From: Poecilobothrus nobilitatus
Lineage: Eukaryota > Arthropoda > Insecta > Diptera > Dolichopodidae
Direction of reading: 5' to 3'
Length of the DNA stretch: 64,000 nt
Assembly (NCBI GenBank): GCA_947095535.1
Contig: OX352772.1
Span: forward strand, 252,379,540 to 252,443,539
The notes beneath the pieces were generated by a model, which did no database searches, was not told the origin of the DNA, and saw only the letters and a program-made list of their open reading frames with translations. Below are positions 31,685-44,437 of this stretch, one piece after another; positions within the stretch are counted from its first letter, which is position 1, and every line of letters begins with the position of its first letter. The position numbers and the translations under genes are program-made.

Positions 31685-32544
31685 AAAGTTTTCTGGTTAA
31701 TGTTACAAAATTTCGTACTATATAAAACTTGTTCTTGTGTAAGTTCTTATAAATTGTGTAAGTTCTTGTGTGTTGTTCAATAAATTACCTGTATTTCTTA
31801 GGTCATTAAGAGTATCTACTACTTTTTTAAAACAGCTTAAGATTTGGCTTATGGGAATAAACTTCGTACACTTAAATAATTTAGTTAACATTATATCTTA
31901 GCTACCTATTATTTAAGCTTGGATGGTAGATTGAATGTACTTTTTTTATTTACTTTTTTATTTACTTTTGATTTCATCATACCAATTTACTTATAGATTT
32001 TTTTTTAATTTTGTTTTTGCTTTTTGTCTCTTTTGCTTTTTTTGCTGCTTTTTTTTTGTAATTTTTACTAGTTTTGAAATAAGATTTTTTGTTTATAAAT
32101 TTTACTTTTTAAATTTTTATTAATTTTGTTTAGAATTAATTTATCTTTTTTTTTTGCTTTAATTATTATGTAATAAATTTGCTGTTACTTTATTTTATGC
32201 TTCATTCTCTAGTATATAAATCTAGTATATAACTTTGTTAAATTTTATTTTTTGATAATTTCAATACTGCAATGTGGTTTTAATACAATTTTCTTGTAAA
32301 ATAAAAAAAATCGCTATTCTCTCAATTTCAACTTATATTTTTTTTAAAGTAAAACATAAATTTAATTAATAGTATATCAGATTATCTCAGACTAAGTATT
32401 TCTAAATTTTGAAATTTTATATATTTATGTACAATTATACTTTTTACTAGTATTTAATAACAATGTGTTTTTTTTTTTTTTAAATGTTTTTTTATGAAAT
32501 GTTAAGTTGAATTAATTGAGATTGAAAAAATAAATAAAAAAAAT
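31685..32544 (+). other. Probable 3' UTR of the CR1/Jockey-like element
   Basis: AT-rich sequence after the ORF2 stop, ending in an A-rich stretch (about 32,520-32,550). T-rich runs translate into hydrophobic nonsense (31,935-32,123) with no gene character. Where the element ends is not certain. Confidence 0.4.
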
Positions 32545-32725
32545 GTAAAGAAAAAAGTTGCAAAACATCTCTGAGACTATCTGGGAACTTGCCACTGACA
32601 TCGACAGCAACATCATTAGCATAGGCGATTGTTGTGCAACCCACCTCTTCCAGGATTTTAATCAGTCTCTATTTACTGCGATCCAGCCAGCCAATTACTA
32701 CATTAAGGAAAATGGTGTAGTTGAT
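32545..32725 (-). pseudogene. R1/LOA/I-type reverse transcriptase fragment (motif C)
   Basis: The minus-strand frame reads LIKILEEVGCTTIAYANDVA then VDVSGKFPDSLRDVLQ. This matches the 'LE..G....AYADD.A....GKFP.TL' segment around the RT catalytic box, with Asn in place of the first Asp. A matching upstream RT piece lies at 36,218-36,770 in the same orientation, and the two may be halves of one gene split by the Jockey-like element between them. Confidence 0.55.
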
Positions 32726-32805
32726 AAGAAACCGGCCTTTCATACGAAAGGTCTTCGGTTCAAACCCCGGCTGGCTCGTATAGATTAATAAAAATATTTT
32801 ATTTT
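32713..32805 (+). repeat. tRNA-derived SINE-like sequence
   Basis: TGGTGTAGTTGATAAG resembles an A box, GGTTCAAACCC (32,757-32,767) a B box, and CCTTTC/GAAAGG an anticodon-type stem. AT/T runs (TTTTATTTTATTTTTTT, about 32,798-32,814) follow as a tail or terminator. The anticodon loop has the wrong size and there is no matching acceptor stem, so it is not a functional tRNA. It abuts the RT fragment. Confidence 0.4.
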
Positions 32806-32994
32806 ATTTTTTTAAACATGTGTAGGTGGGAATCTTCAAAAGAGGCAATGCGCTCCGTAGCACATGTGCATGCCAGATTCCTACCGGATAAACCACACCC
32901 TTCACAAATATAAACCACAATAACCACACCATTATTAAAACTAGTCAAACTAACTTACCATTACTTTTATGCTATCTTGTTTGAATATAGGTTT

Positions 32995-35570
32995 TATGTA
33001 CTTTCCCGAAGGAAATCTACACTTTGTGCTAAATCTAAAGGTCTTTTTCTTTTAAGCCTTCCTGTAATAATCTGATTATTTATTAATTAAGTAGCTTCAA
33101 CATTTATATGCTGTTCTAGGCGAGCTTTATGCTTTATAGCATATCTGTTTATTCCATCCATTACTTTGGGAATTCTTAAATCTCTATGAATGTCACTATT
33201 ACGTATATACTAGGGAGCACTTACTATGTTACGTAGGACTGTGTTCTTAAAAGTTTGTACTTTTTTAATATGCTTTTGCTTTGTACAACCTACACTCAAC
33301 AATTTATTATTATATTGTTAGTTTAAACTTACGACCTAGGAGCCAGTAATTCCCTCTATATTTATTTTTAAGTTCCAGTTTTTTCTTTTTAACGTGTTCA
33401 TTCCACCTTAGCTTAACACTTCCAGTGTCATTCCTAGGTATTTTGCTGAATTTTCGATTGATACGTTTGCACCGTTAAAATTTATTTTTGGTGGGTTTTC
33501 TATAATTCTGTTTGTAAAATTAACATGAACAGATTTTCTTTCATTAAGTTTTATTTTCCGTTTGTTCTTCCAATAACATACTTTTTATTCGCTTTCTGTA
33601 ATTTTCTTGCAGCTTCGTCAATATTTGATCCTACTGCCAATATTGCAGTATCGTCAGCAAATGTTGCTACAGTTACATTTTCCACTTCTGGTAGATCACT
33701 TGTGTAAAGCAAGTACAGTATAGGACCTAGAATACTGCCTTAAGGCACACCTGCTTTTATTTCTCTTAGTGTGGAATACTCTTCTACTTGTTTAATTCGA
33801 AATAATCTTTCAAACAAGTACGATTCGAGTATCTCAACATATTGTAACGGTATCAATCTCCTTAATTTAAATAATAATCCTTCGTGCCAAACTTTTTCAA
33901 ACGCTTGCGCTACCTCTACAAATATTGTAGAGATTATTTGTTTTCTTCAAACGCTTTGTCTAAAATATTTGTTATTCTATGTATTTGGTCAATTGTTGCA
34001 TGCTTGCCTCTAAATCCAAATTGGTGATGTGGAATTAAATTTCTATTTTCTATAATTGGTTTCAGCCTTTTTAACAACAATTTCTCATAAAGTTTTGACG
34101 GAATTGGTAGCAGAGATATTGGCCTATAAATTTTGCCTCGTGTAATAGCTTCGTTGGTTTTGCTATCATAAGAACTACTGCTACTTTCCAAGCGCTTGGA
34201 ACATACTTCAATTTTACTGCTTTATTTATGATTTTTGTTAAAAACTCTAGAGCATTTTGTGGAAACTCTTTTATAACATTGGCTGTAATAAAATCAAAAC
34301 CTGGAGCTTTATATAACTTTAGTGTTCTTATTTCTTCGCTAATTTCTTGTGTAAGTGGAGTAATAGGTTTTTATAATATCTTCTACTAAACAAAGATCTG
34401 AGTTTATTCCGTTTGGTTTGAAAATATTTTCTAAATGATCTACAAATAATTCGGCTTTTTCTTTTTATTCTTCGCCCAAAAGCCAACTGACTTCATGAGC
34501 GGCGGGGTGTGCTTTATCGGTTTTTTTACACTCTTAATTGTTTTCCACAACGAATAATATGTTTCTTTTATTGCGGATAAGCTTTTTATATAATTTTCTT
34601 ATGATACTGATTTTAAAATCTGAATTTTCCTTTTAAGCGATTGCGAGCATCTGTTTAAAATCTTTTTATCATCAGGGTAACGAGATTGTTGCCATCTACT
34701 AGATTTTCTTTTATGTTTTATTAAATCAATTTAGGATAATTATTTGCTGCCTATACTCAATCATGCTTGTATTATTCCATGCAGCTTTTTGAAATATATT
34801 AATAAAGCCTTCTAACTACAGATCTAATTGTTCGATTAATTGAAAATAATTTTTAAGTTAATATTGTTTGTGGTATTATATTTAAAAATTACCCAATCTG
34901 TGGAATTATTTGTCAGTGTGGGCTTATTTAGTTTTCTATTTGTATTTTCATTCAGATTTAGTATAACAGCAGAGTAATCAAAATCTTAATCATTATTATT
35001 TTCTAAATTAATGAAGTTGCCTGAAATTATTTTGGTTATAAAAAAGTCAATTAGATCTGAAACCTTGTTGGTATCTGTGGCCAGTAAGAATGTTTGCCAG
35101 TCGAATGATAGAAATAACCTCTAGTTGAGGTTATTTTAGAACCACAATCTGTATATTTGGCATTGTAATCCCCTCCTAGCAGAAATGTACGTCCGGGGAC
35201 ATTTAGGAGTTCTTTAAAGATATTTTTGTTTATATTGCAATTTGGTGGACAATATATTGCACCAACATTAAAATCTTGTTTAGTAGATGAAATTTTTATC
35301 AGAGTAAGTTGAACTTTTTCAGACTCAACTTTGATTTCTTCATTATCTTTTATAGTGCTCTTAATTAGTATTGCACTGCCTCCTCTTGGCTGAATATTAG
35401 GATGAACTGCATTATAGCATTCGAACCTAGTACCTTAAACTTGGTGTTTATTATTAAGTGAGTCTCTGATAGCAGACATCCATCAATATTTTTAGATCCT
35501 AGGAAAATTTCTTGTTCCTCTTTTCTATTTAGCACACCTTTAGTATTCCAAGTGCAATACGTATTTCATT
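32995..35570 (-). pseudogene. Jockey-clade ORF2 (endonuclease-RT), nearly full length, many frameshifts
   Basis: Minus strand. EN traces lie at 35,500-34,900 (LLSETHL near 35,470, then broken). RT: YRPISLLPIPSKLYEKLLLK and HQFGFRGKHATIDQIHRI (34,191-33,934), AQAFEKVWHEGL (motif A region, about 33,900), [12 protein letters not shown] (motif B, about 33,740) and [11 protein letters not shown] (motif C, about 33,670). The thumb follows with KSVHVNFTNRIIENPPKINF and SAKYLGMTL. The C-terminal part (IYVIVTFIEI... after shifts) reaches the GLKEKDL region near 33,050. The wording of motifs B and C and the thumb are typical of Jockey. Frameshifts and stops are frequent, so it is inactive. Poly(A) at the 3' end is not obvious. 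Confidence 0.75.
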
Positions 35571-36217
35571 TTGATAAATTTTTTGTAATTCTTTTAGGTC
35601 TTCCTGGATATACATTAATGTATCCATTTTCTATTTTATTAAATCTCTTGGAGATTTCATCAATTTTTAGCAACAAACTTTGCATCATATGCTTCCTTGT
35701 CATTCTGTATGGGTTTCATATCTTTAATTTTTTCTGTATAATTATTTTCCTTATTTTTAATTGCAGCGCTTGGGATTATAAAACTCCATTCACAAGTTTA
35801 TTAGATATGAAAGGTGTCACTTTTTTCTGTGTTTTTTGTACAGTTAAATAAAAAATAATAAACATTTTTCATTTAATATATAATTAGTAGAATAAAATTA
35901 AATTAAAAATTAGTATATATATCCTATAAATTATAATTAATATCATATTGTAATAGCTATATATAATAAAATAATAATAAACCATAATATTCTTGTATAA
36001 GATAATAGATGGCGTAGAAATAAAAGAATCGTCTCATAGCCTTGTACAATAGCTACAGCCTAGTAATCAATGGCTTAATGAAATTAATGATTCCAGAAAC
36101 TGAAAGTTAGTCAAATATGAATAATTCATGCCCTAAGCTAAGTGGATGCATTTAGCTATCAGTGCTCTTATTAGCTATTAGCTGCCTGATTAACGCTATT
36201 AAACGCCCCTTCAATAA
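35571..36217. other. AT-rich sequence, nothing recognised
   Basis: Contains the ragged 5' side of the Jockey-like element and then AT-rich DNA. No motif-bearing frame was found. Confidence 0.4.
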
Positions 36218-36770
36218 CTAATAATAATGCTGTGGAGTATACTTTTTGCAATTTAATGATATTTCAATCGAGTTAGTCAAGGTGTGAAGTGCGGTATCTA
36301 CTGACTTCCCTTTATTGTAAGCATGTTGAGAGCCTGGCAACAAATTTTTATCCAAGTTGCTGCGGGTATGGAGGTCGATCAATCTCTCTAAGGATTTTAG
36401 AAGGAAAGATGACAAGCTAATAGACCGAAAGTCCTTCGCATAGACGTGACTACTTTTACCGGCCTTAGGTACGAACACAAATTTTACCGGTTTCCATTTG
36501 TCTGGGATACCAAACCAGTCCAAGCCGTTTGACTATTCTTTTTTTTTATGTTTTCATAGATTGGCTTGCAGCGCGTCTTATACTTTTGCTCAAAACGGTT
36601 ACTTTTATGTTTATATTTTCCGATTTCGGTTTTATTCTTAAGAATTGATCTAGGCATGTTGAGAATTTTTCCCAGTTAGCCTCTTTTTCCAAGAATTTGG
36701 ATTTATCCACAAATCCAATTTTTGAATTTTCAAGTTGTACTCAAGCTTTTGCAAAGCAATCATTAATGGT
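36218..36770 (-). pseudogene. R1/LOA/I-type reverse transcriptase fragment (N-terminal part)
   Basis: 36,523-36,218 reads WKPVKFVFVPKAGKSSHVYA, KDFRSISLSSFLLKSLERLI and LPGSQHAYNKGKSVDTALHT, the RT fingers segment ('vfIPK.GK....kdfRPISLtsf.lKtlErl'). Upstream to about 36,770 a linker is readable in other frames (FVDKSKFLEKEANWEKF). The catalytic motifs should follow but are missing. The downstream piece may be at 32,545-32,725. Confidence 0.65.
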
Positions 36771-37995
36771 TTGTAATGTTTAAATAAAAAACTAAATTAT
36801 ATTTTAGATTATAAAAAGTATATATGAAAGCTTTGTATTTTCTATAGCAATATATTATAGCCATTACTTACCATATTATTATTGTTATCCATACGTATTT
36901 TTTTTTAAAGTTGAATGTGGTTAAATATTAAAAAGTAAAATAAAATAGAATGTGTAAATGAAAATAACGGTTTGTAGTATTTTATTAGAAATTAGAAATA
37001 ATTTATAAAGTTAAAAAGAAGAATAAATGGTTGAAAATAAAAACAAAACAAAAAAAAATTGATTTTAAATTGAAAATTTAAGAAAAGGAATAAAAGGAAA
37101 GATACAAGAAAAATAATTTATTAAGATTCCATATCAGAATTTGGCTAATCTGGTGTTGAGCTAAAATTTAAATTACTGTTTGCATTATATTGATCATTTT
37201 TTGAGTTTAATTTTTCATCTTGTGTATTTAATGCTTTATTACCTTCACAGCATGTTATGTCGACTGTTATTGTTGTTAGTAAGATTTTTGTTTAATGTAA
37301 GATTATTATTGATATTTTGAGTGTTACTTATATTATAATTTATTTTTAAATTGCTTGTTTTGTTGCAATTGTTATTGTTGTCTACTATTATAGTTTCTGC
37401 ATAAGTATGTTAGATAATTTTTTGAGTGGCATTTGTTTATAATGTGTTGTTTTCTGATGTTTTAAATATTGAATTATTTTTTACTTGATGTTCTGTAGTA
37501 TATAGTTGTTGAGTATTATGGGTTATAAACGGCTGGGCGAAAGACATGCTTTGGTTGTTATTAGTTGTTATTTGTATCACGTTTACTGCAATGTAAATCT
37601 GTTTTGATTTTTAAGATTAGTTTTTTCTTTGGCGTATGACACAGATTGGATGCTGAACTGTGAGGTGCATTTTTGCATTTGAAGTATTGCAATTTTGAGA
37701 TCTTTTACATCTCATTCTTAGCGCTTGCTTGCATGTTTGAAATTAAGTTTATAATATCCGATGAATTATATATTTGCTATATTGAGATAAATTTTTTTAA
37801 AGAAACTTCCATTGCAACAATATAATTTAGAAAATTACAGAAAAATTCGTAATTAAAAATTTATTTTCTACTTTCTAATTCAAAAAGGCTGTTTTTAAAA
37901 ATTTATTTTATTTATTTTTTTATTTTATCCTTTTTAGTCACGAAAAATTAATTGAAATTTTCTATCAAAGTTTTTAATTTTTAAAATTGTAGAAA
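36771..37995 (-). other. AT-rich region with an Asn-rich gag-like remnant
   Basis: Minus-strand frames between about 37,860 and 37,180 are rich in Asn/Thr/Ser and broken by stops (SNLKINYNISNTQNINNNLT). They resemble the Asn-rich ORFs at 48,106 and 50,785 in character but not in sequence. I list this as a possible ORF1 C-terminal remnant only. Confidence 0.25.
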
Positions 37996-38046
37996 AAAAC
38001 ATAAGATGCCATATACCAATTACATGTATATGGCATCTTATGTTTT
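37996..38046. repeat. Perfect 21-bp inverted repeat with 9-base loop
   Basis: AAAACATAAGATGCCATATAC is followed after nine bases by its exact complement. The perfect stem, in a region where other repeats are diverged, points to a recent or maintained hairpin. It has no flanking gene. Confidence 0.8.
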
Positions 38047-38305
38047 AATAATTAATAACAAAATTTATTTCCCTTTTATTACTATTTTATTTCAAAAGGA
38101 AAAACCAACTTAACTTTTAATTTTTACTTTTATAACAAAATGATTTAATTCTTTAAGCCAAAATAATTTTAATTCTTTTTAACAATTTCTTTATAAATTA
38201 TAACCAATGGAAGCTTATTCTTTTGTTTTATCTATAGGGAACCAAAAAAGAATTTCGCAAAAAAACTAGGAAGAGTGCAGTAGAGTAGACTGTGTCAACT
38301 CTGGA

Positions 38306-39159
38306 ATACCCGTATGAACGTAATATATCCTGTTTCTATAAAACTTGATCATCTTTTAAAAACATTCAGATGTTTTAGTACCGACGTTAGCTACAGAGAT
38401 ATATTTATGTAAATTGTGGAGTTTTATGACAGCTACCCGAATCTATTGCGCCTAGCTTCATTAAGTACCAAGAAATGCAAAAAGCCTGAACCGGCTGCTT
38501 TAGAGCAATCAAATTTTACAAAAGCTTTTGGCATGTAACTCGACACTTTTTCACTAAATTTCAGATATACGCTCTGAGTTATTATCATTTAAAAAGAGAA
38601 ATTGTACGGCAGCTACCCGAACTTGTTGCACCAGCAGAATCAAATTTTACAAAAGTTGTTGGCATGTAACTCGACACCTCTTTACTAAATTTCAGATTCC
38701 TAGCTTCAATAGACACTGAGTTATTCTTATTTAAACGGAGAAGTTGTATGGCAGCTACTCGAACCCGTCGCACCACCACAACCAAATTTTACAGAAGTGT
38801 TTGCCATAATACTTGATCATTTGCAAAATTTCAGAAACCTAGCTTGAATAGATACTGAGTTATTTCTACATAAAGAAAGAAGTTGTATGGCAGCTACTCA
38901 AACCGGCCGTCCGAAAATGTTGGATTTAAATAGCAAAACTAATAATTTTACAAAAGTGACGTAAAAAAAGTTTCAGCCTCCTAGCTCCTTTATTGTTTGA
39001 GTTATCGTGCGGACGGACGGGCTTACATGGCTTAATCGACTCAGAATTCAATTCTGAGCCGAACCATACCTTTGACACTATATCTAGCTCGACTCCTTTA
39101 AGGTGTCACAAACGTAATGGCAAATTTATTATACCCTTGAACATAGTTCATACGGGTAT
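38306..39159. mobile_element. Helentron-like repeat with ATACCCGTATGAAC inverted ends and a tandem array
   Basis: Ends ATACCCGTATGAAC (38,306-38,319) and GTTCATACGGGTAT (39,146-39,159) are exact inverses. The interior holds about four units starting 'GGCAGCTACYCGAA' at about 38,431, 38,611, 38,753 and 38,893, the last three about 141 bp apart, each with 'AAATTTTACAAAAG' and 'AAATTTCAGA...CCTAGCTT'. GTGCGGACGGACGG lies near 39,008. No protein is encoded. The layout parallels the repeats at 3,813 and 55,149. Confidence 0.55.
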
Positions 39160-40395
39160 AAAGACAACAAGTGCAGTGTCAAAAGAAAAGAAACAACAAG
39201 TTCATTCTTTCGTTATATTTTAGGGTTCGTATTTGGGATAATAAAAACCGATATTTTATGATTTTAGTATTTTAAATTCCCATGTGTATAAAATTAATGT
39301 TTATATTTTTAAGAAAAATCACAAATGCATACATACGTACATACATACAAACATATATAAGTATTATAGTTCATATTATGTCACAAAGTGTAACTTTTCA
39401 CTTATTTAAATCAATAAGTATTGAGTACATGTTCGCACATCTAAGTCCCTTTAAGTTACGTAAACATAAAATTCTACATTTAACGCAAATCATACTTATG
39501 TATTTATTTGTAAAAATTGTAAAGAAACATTTTTCAGTTGGAAAATATTACAGATTTAGTCTAAAATTGTAATTTTAACACGATCTATACATACACATTT
39601 TTCGTTTTTAATAAAAATACACTAATGGTATTTCTCAAATCATATGCAAAGTCCTACACTTATGTATATCTAAATCAAATAACTAGTCCAGCTAAATGTA
39701 TACTTTTATAACTTATAATATTTGAGTTCTGTATCTTGCTATTATCAATACAAATGTCTGCTACTATTTAGTAGTAATTATGAAGTTGTTATTTTTTAAA
39801 TTCTTAAATAATATGTACATATATGTTACATTTATTATAATATGTGTAATACTATGTCTAATGTAAATAATAAGCAACAGCATTATGCACTAAATACATA
39901 GATACACAGATTTAGATGGCTAGTTAAATATTTTGATATGTTTTCTAATTGTTAATGTAATTTTGTAATAGTATAGTAGAGCAATAAATATATAGTATTT
40001 TGTTAATTGCTGTTTTAGTCTTGGAAAAATTTCGTTTCAAAAATTTTAATTTTAATATGTTACGCATACGTACTTATATTATTATAATAATATTATGTTT
40101 CAGTAATCTCTCCGCTTACATAGAGTGCACTTGTTCCTTCCTTAACGCGAGAATATAACCTTTTCAACCTTTTCAAGAAACAAAGGGGATCGCTTACAAA
40201 TATTAGTGACGTGGAAAATCCGTACAATATTTTTTCAATGGGCAAAGGCAAAAAAGAAAAAAAGAATAAGCTAATAGCATAAATACAAAAAATATCGAAC
40301 ATAGTAACATAAATTTGTTTGCGCCTTTGCAAATAATTAACTCTAACAATAATTTAAACAATAAAATTAATGATGACTGTAAAAGTATATATATA
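39160..40395. other. AT-rich sequence, nothing recognised
   Basis: TACATA-type simple repeats (about 39,335-39,360) and AT-rich DNA. The open frames at 39,282-39,572 and 40,093-40,484 lack any motif and look like chance. Confidence 0.45.
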
Positions 40396-41987
40396 TTTTT
40401 ATACCCGTACGATAGGATCGGGTATAATAAAATTACTCCTCCGTTTGTAACACCTCGAAATAAGCGAGCTAGATATACCTTCAAAGGTATGAATCGGATC
40501 AGAAAAAAATTCTAAGACTTTTGAACCATGTCCGTCCGTCCCTCAGCACGCTAACTCAAAAACTAAGAAAGCTAGAATCTTGAAATTTACACAAAATATT
40601 CTGGGAGTAATTTGTAGATTCCCTATTTTTTTTGGTTGAGTTTGGACCAAACCTTAAGGTAGCTCTCGAACACCTAACTTTTAGATCCCCACATTTTTTT
40701 TGAAATAGAGCTATGAAATTTTAACTGCTGATAGATCTCATAAAAATATTAATTTTATTTTTAATAACTTTTTTTTGTAGCCCCACCCGTTACGGAGCTA
40801 CAGCTCCCCAAAGGTTCAAAAGCTCTATATTTAAATTGTTATAGCACAAGTTTTATAAGGTATATCTTCATTTTGAAAACGCTAAACGATTACGGCTTTT
40901 ATTAGTTTTAAAAGTGTATATACAATAAATATATATTTGTGGCATAGGGTGTCTTAATTTACCGTTATGCGAAACTCAAATTTTGCAAAATTCTTTAACC
41001 CTTCTATCTTCTAAACGGTTTAAGTTGGAAACTTGAAATTTTGACAGAAGTTAGATCTTTGTATAAGTATAAATAAGTATGAGTCATTTTAAAGTTAAAA
41101 TAAGTATGAGTCATTTCAGAAATTTTTTTTGTATCACCCACCGTTTAGGAGCTGTAAGGGGTCAAAAACTGAAAATTTCCTATTTTTAAACACCTGTAAC
41201 TTGAACACCTGTTAAAAGTTTTTTGAAGTAATACACAAAAATTAAAGCTTCAACATTATACTCTTATTTCTTCTACTCTTGTTACTTTATAATTGACGAA
41301 AGTGTTACTTGATTTTTTCAAATTTTCTAACAAATTTCTTTAACGAATTTTTTCCATTTTGTTTTACTCGATAATTTGAAATTGTTGTGGATATAATGCG
41401 TAGTACAAAAAAATGTAAATAAATAAACAACATAACGGTATCATGTATCATGTTTATTTACATGATACCGTACATGTTTTCATGTTTACATGTTTCATGT
41501 TTATTTATGGTATATGTCACTGATGAATGAATGATAAGAGTATAGATGTATATTATATAGCGCCGTATTTACATTCATACATATATGTATTTTATTGTAC
41601 TTATAAGAAATTATTCTGTCAATGGAATATTTAAATATAATATAATATAATATTTAAAATTATATTTACTATTTTGTACTAAGTAAATTTAATATACATT
41701 TACCGCTTAGTATTAAATGGTACTATATAAAATATTTGAAAAAGTTTTGGATTGATAATCAGTATGTGGAAGGTTAAAATCTGCTTTCGAAGAATGTATA
41801 AACATATAGTTTGAATATATGTACAACCCATAGTACTAGAAATTATAAAATTCACCCAAATTATTTTAAAATACTAAAATATTTAAAAAATAATATTGTA
41901 AGCAGAGTGACAGGCTGTGAACATACTAACGGTTCGTACGGGTATCTAAGAGTTGACAAAGGCAACTGTATTCTTCCTCGTTTTTAT
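40396..41987 (+). mobile_element. Helentron-like non-autonomous repeat, copy 2
   Basis: Nearly identical to 3,813-5,377 with the same termini (ATACCCGTACGA ... TCGTACGGGTAT, then AGTTG-CAACT stem and T run). Differences include extra material near 41,060-41,100 (a repeated AAGTATGAGTCATTT) and a rearranged palindromic block at about 41,438-41,475 (ACGGTATCATGTA and its inverse). The close match over 1.5 kb implies a fairly recent common source. Confidence 0.6.
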
Positions 41988-42049
41988 TTATTATTAATTT
42001 CAGTCTTCAGACAATTTACATAAAGAATTGTATATAAGAAATTAAATTC

Positions 42050-43620
42050 TAAACTAAATTTAAACTAATACTAAAAACTAAAAGTTTATAAATCACATTA
42101 CAATTTTTTTTTCTCTTGAACAATAGTATTAATTTCTAAAGCTTTTTAAATATTTCTTAAGGCTATGTTTAAATTCATGTAAGTTTTGGCTGCGTTTTAG
42201 TTGGATAGGTAGAGTGTTAAACATTTTTATTGCACTACATTTTAATCCTTGTAGCTCCTTAGATACCACAAGATGTCCTCTATATCTAGTATTGTAGTTG
42301 TGCACGTTATCTCGTGTTATAATTGTTAATGAAGATTTCATTTTCTTGTTTATTAATTTATACACATATTTCCATTTTCCGAAGTATATTAACTGGTTTA
42401 TGTCGAGTTCATTTGTGGTTACATACAATTCTTTTGTACTCAATCTAGGATTCAATTTGTATAATATTTTTAATGATCATACATGATCATACACATTTGA
42501 TTGACATGGAATTTTGTACTGTTACTCCAACTGCATATAATGTAACGAATTTTGACAAGATGTACCCGTTGTAAATTAATTTAATTTGGCGGCTTTGATT
42601 GGAACACCACCTGCTTTTTTGATTGTCATTATGATCGGTATTATGCTTTTCTTTAATTGTTTAAAATGTTTAACCCATTTAAGATTTTCATCTATAGTCA
42701 TTCCGAGATATTTGACATGTTGAACTCGTTCTACAGTGACACCTCTTGCTTTTATTGTAAGTTCTTGATATTTTTTCCTTAGATGTTTTAAATACAATAT
42801 AATATGTCTTTTTAGGGTTTATACAGAGACCATTACCGTCCAGCCAATCACCGTATACTTCCATATCTTTATTTAGGTCATTTTCTAATTGGATTAAAGT
42901 TTTAGCCTTATATACAAAATTTGTGTCGTCTGCATAAATTGTGTACTTTGATTCAAGGTTACACTTTCAAAGATTCATTACATATAATAAATAAAGAAGT
43001 AAGCCCTGTAACGATCCGTGTGGAACTTCAGTATTAATCACTAGTTCAGAGCTTTCAGTGTTTTCAATTCGCACACAATGAGTTCTATTTGACAAATAGC
43101 TCTTAAATAAGCTATTTGCTATACCTCTAATTACCAAGTCTTCAAGAAAATCTAGTAGCTTGCCATGATTGACAACATCAAATGCTTTACTTAGATCAAT
43201 AAACATTGCCCCAACATAGTACTCTTCATCTAATGAGTCATGAATTTGGTCTATTGTAACCGACACAGTAAAATCTCTATCACTTCCTTCTATAAATCCA
43301 TATTGATTCGAATAGAAGTCAATAGTTCGCTTAATAAATGATCTTCTTCTTGTATCGATAGCTCTTTCATATATTTTACTGATTGAATTTAACAGCGATA
43401 TACGCCTATAATTTCCACAATCCGTGTTTTGTCCACCTTTGTGAATTGGCACAATGACGGCTTGTTTTAAGCCCTCTGGATAAATTCCATTTGCAAGGCA
43501 TGATTTTAGCATTTTACATTGAATATTCTTGATAATATGTATTAGTTCTTGTAGATCTTCTAGTTCTGAAGATTCATAACAATTTTAACAATTTCAAGTT
43601 CTGTCACTGTGTTAAATATA
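42050..43620 (-). pseudogene. Jockey/CR1-like reverse transcriptase, 3' half, decayed
   Basis: Minus strand: 43,512-42,967 reads GLKQAVIVPIHKGG, NYRRISLLNSISKIYERAI, NQYGFIEGSDRDFTVSVTID, YVGAMFIDLSKAFDVVNHGK (motif A), then HGSLQGLLLYLLYVMNL (motif B). Beyond a shift, SKYTIYADDTNFVYKAKTL (motif C, about 42,940-42,890) and KYLGMTIDENLKW (thumb). The C-terminal domain is at 42,455-42,129 (NYNTRYRGHLVV, AIKMFNTLPIQLKRS). The endonuclease is missing, so this is a 5'-truncated copy. It is related to but distinct from the copies at 484 and 44,438. Confidence 0.8.
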
Positions 43621-44437
43621 CTGATCTTAGATTTATGGAATTGGGCATTGTATTTAGCACTGTGCTATAGTTCTATTCTCTTTTATGATGTTTTCTCTTA
43701 TTTCATTAAAATATTTGTTTAGAGTATTAGCAGTTTCAATATCCTTTGTGGCAATTTCTCTATTTTATTATTATTAATATTATTATTATTATTTATTATC
43801 TTTAAAAGAGCAATTTGCTCGTACAGAGTGTGTGTATAAAATTTGATTTTTTTAAAAAAGAAACACAAACATGAAAGCAAAAATTAAGTTAAATTATATA
43901 AATCAAGTAATTCAATTATGAAAAGCAAGAAATAAATTTAAATTATACAAAAGCAAAATATTTAATTTAGTACCTAATAAAGCACTGCATAATATAATTG
44001 GCAACTTATACATATCTTAATCTATTCCTACATATATGTACACCTAAATCTTTCATTATTGTTTTTATTTTAATATATTTTTTATTTTGTTTTGTTATTT
44101 TTTTTTTTTTTTTAATTCATAGTTATTTATTTTTATTTTTGTTTTGTTTTGTTATTTCTATTCTTTCTTATATTTTTAATTGTAATTTTTATATATATAT
44201 TTTTTTTTTATAATATTAAATTCAAGTTATACAGAATTTGTAACACGATTATAATTTTATATATCCATAGATTATTTGTTTATTTATACAATTATATGTA
44301 CATATATATTTATATAATTAATTTATAAACTTTATTTCTATACCTAATAATTATTTTTTTAACCAAAACTAATTCTAATAAAAAAATAATATTTTTTTTT
44401 TTGAACTTTTTTTTTTATATTATTTAATTTTTTTTAA
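43621..44437. other. Low-complexity AT-rich region
   Basis: ATT repeats at about 43,765-43,800 and long T tracts (44,090-44,220, 44,340-44,440). The 71-residue frame at 43,998-44,213 is translated poly(T)-like DNA, not a membrane protein. Confidence 0.5.

Noticed and set aside
32670..32780. GCCAGCC...GGCTGGC read as a tRNA acceptor stem
   Set aside because: The left half lies inside the RT fragment on the other strand, so the pairing is probably coincidental. Only the B-box part is kept as SINE-like.
39282..39572. 96-residue plus-strand frame
   Set aside because: Simple TACATA repeats and AT-rich DNA, with no motif and no conserved neighbour.
43998..44213. Hydrophobic 71-residue frame that looks like a membrane protein
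   Set aside because: It translates poly(T)-rich low-complexity DNA. The same applies to 31,935-32,123.
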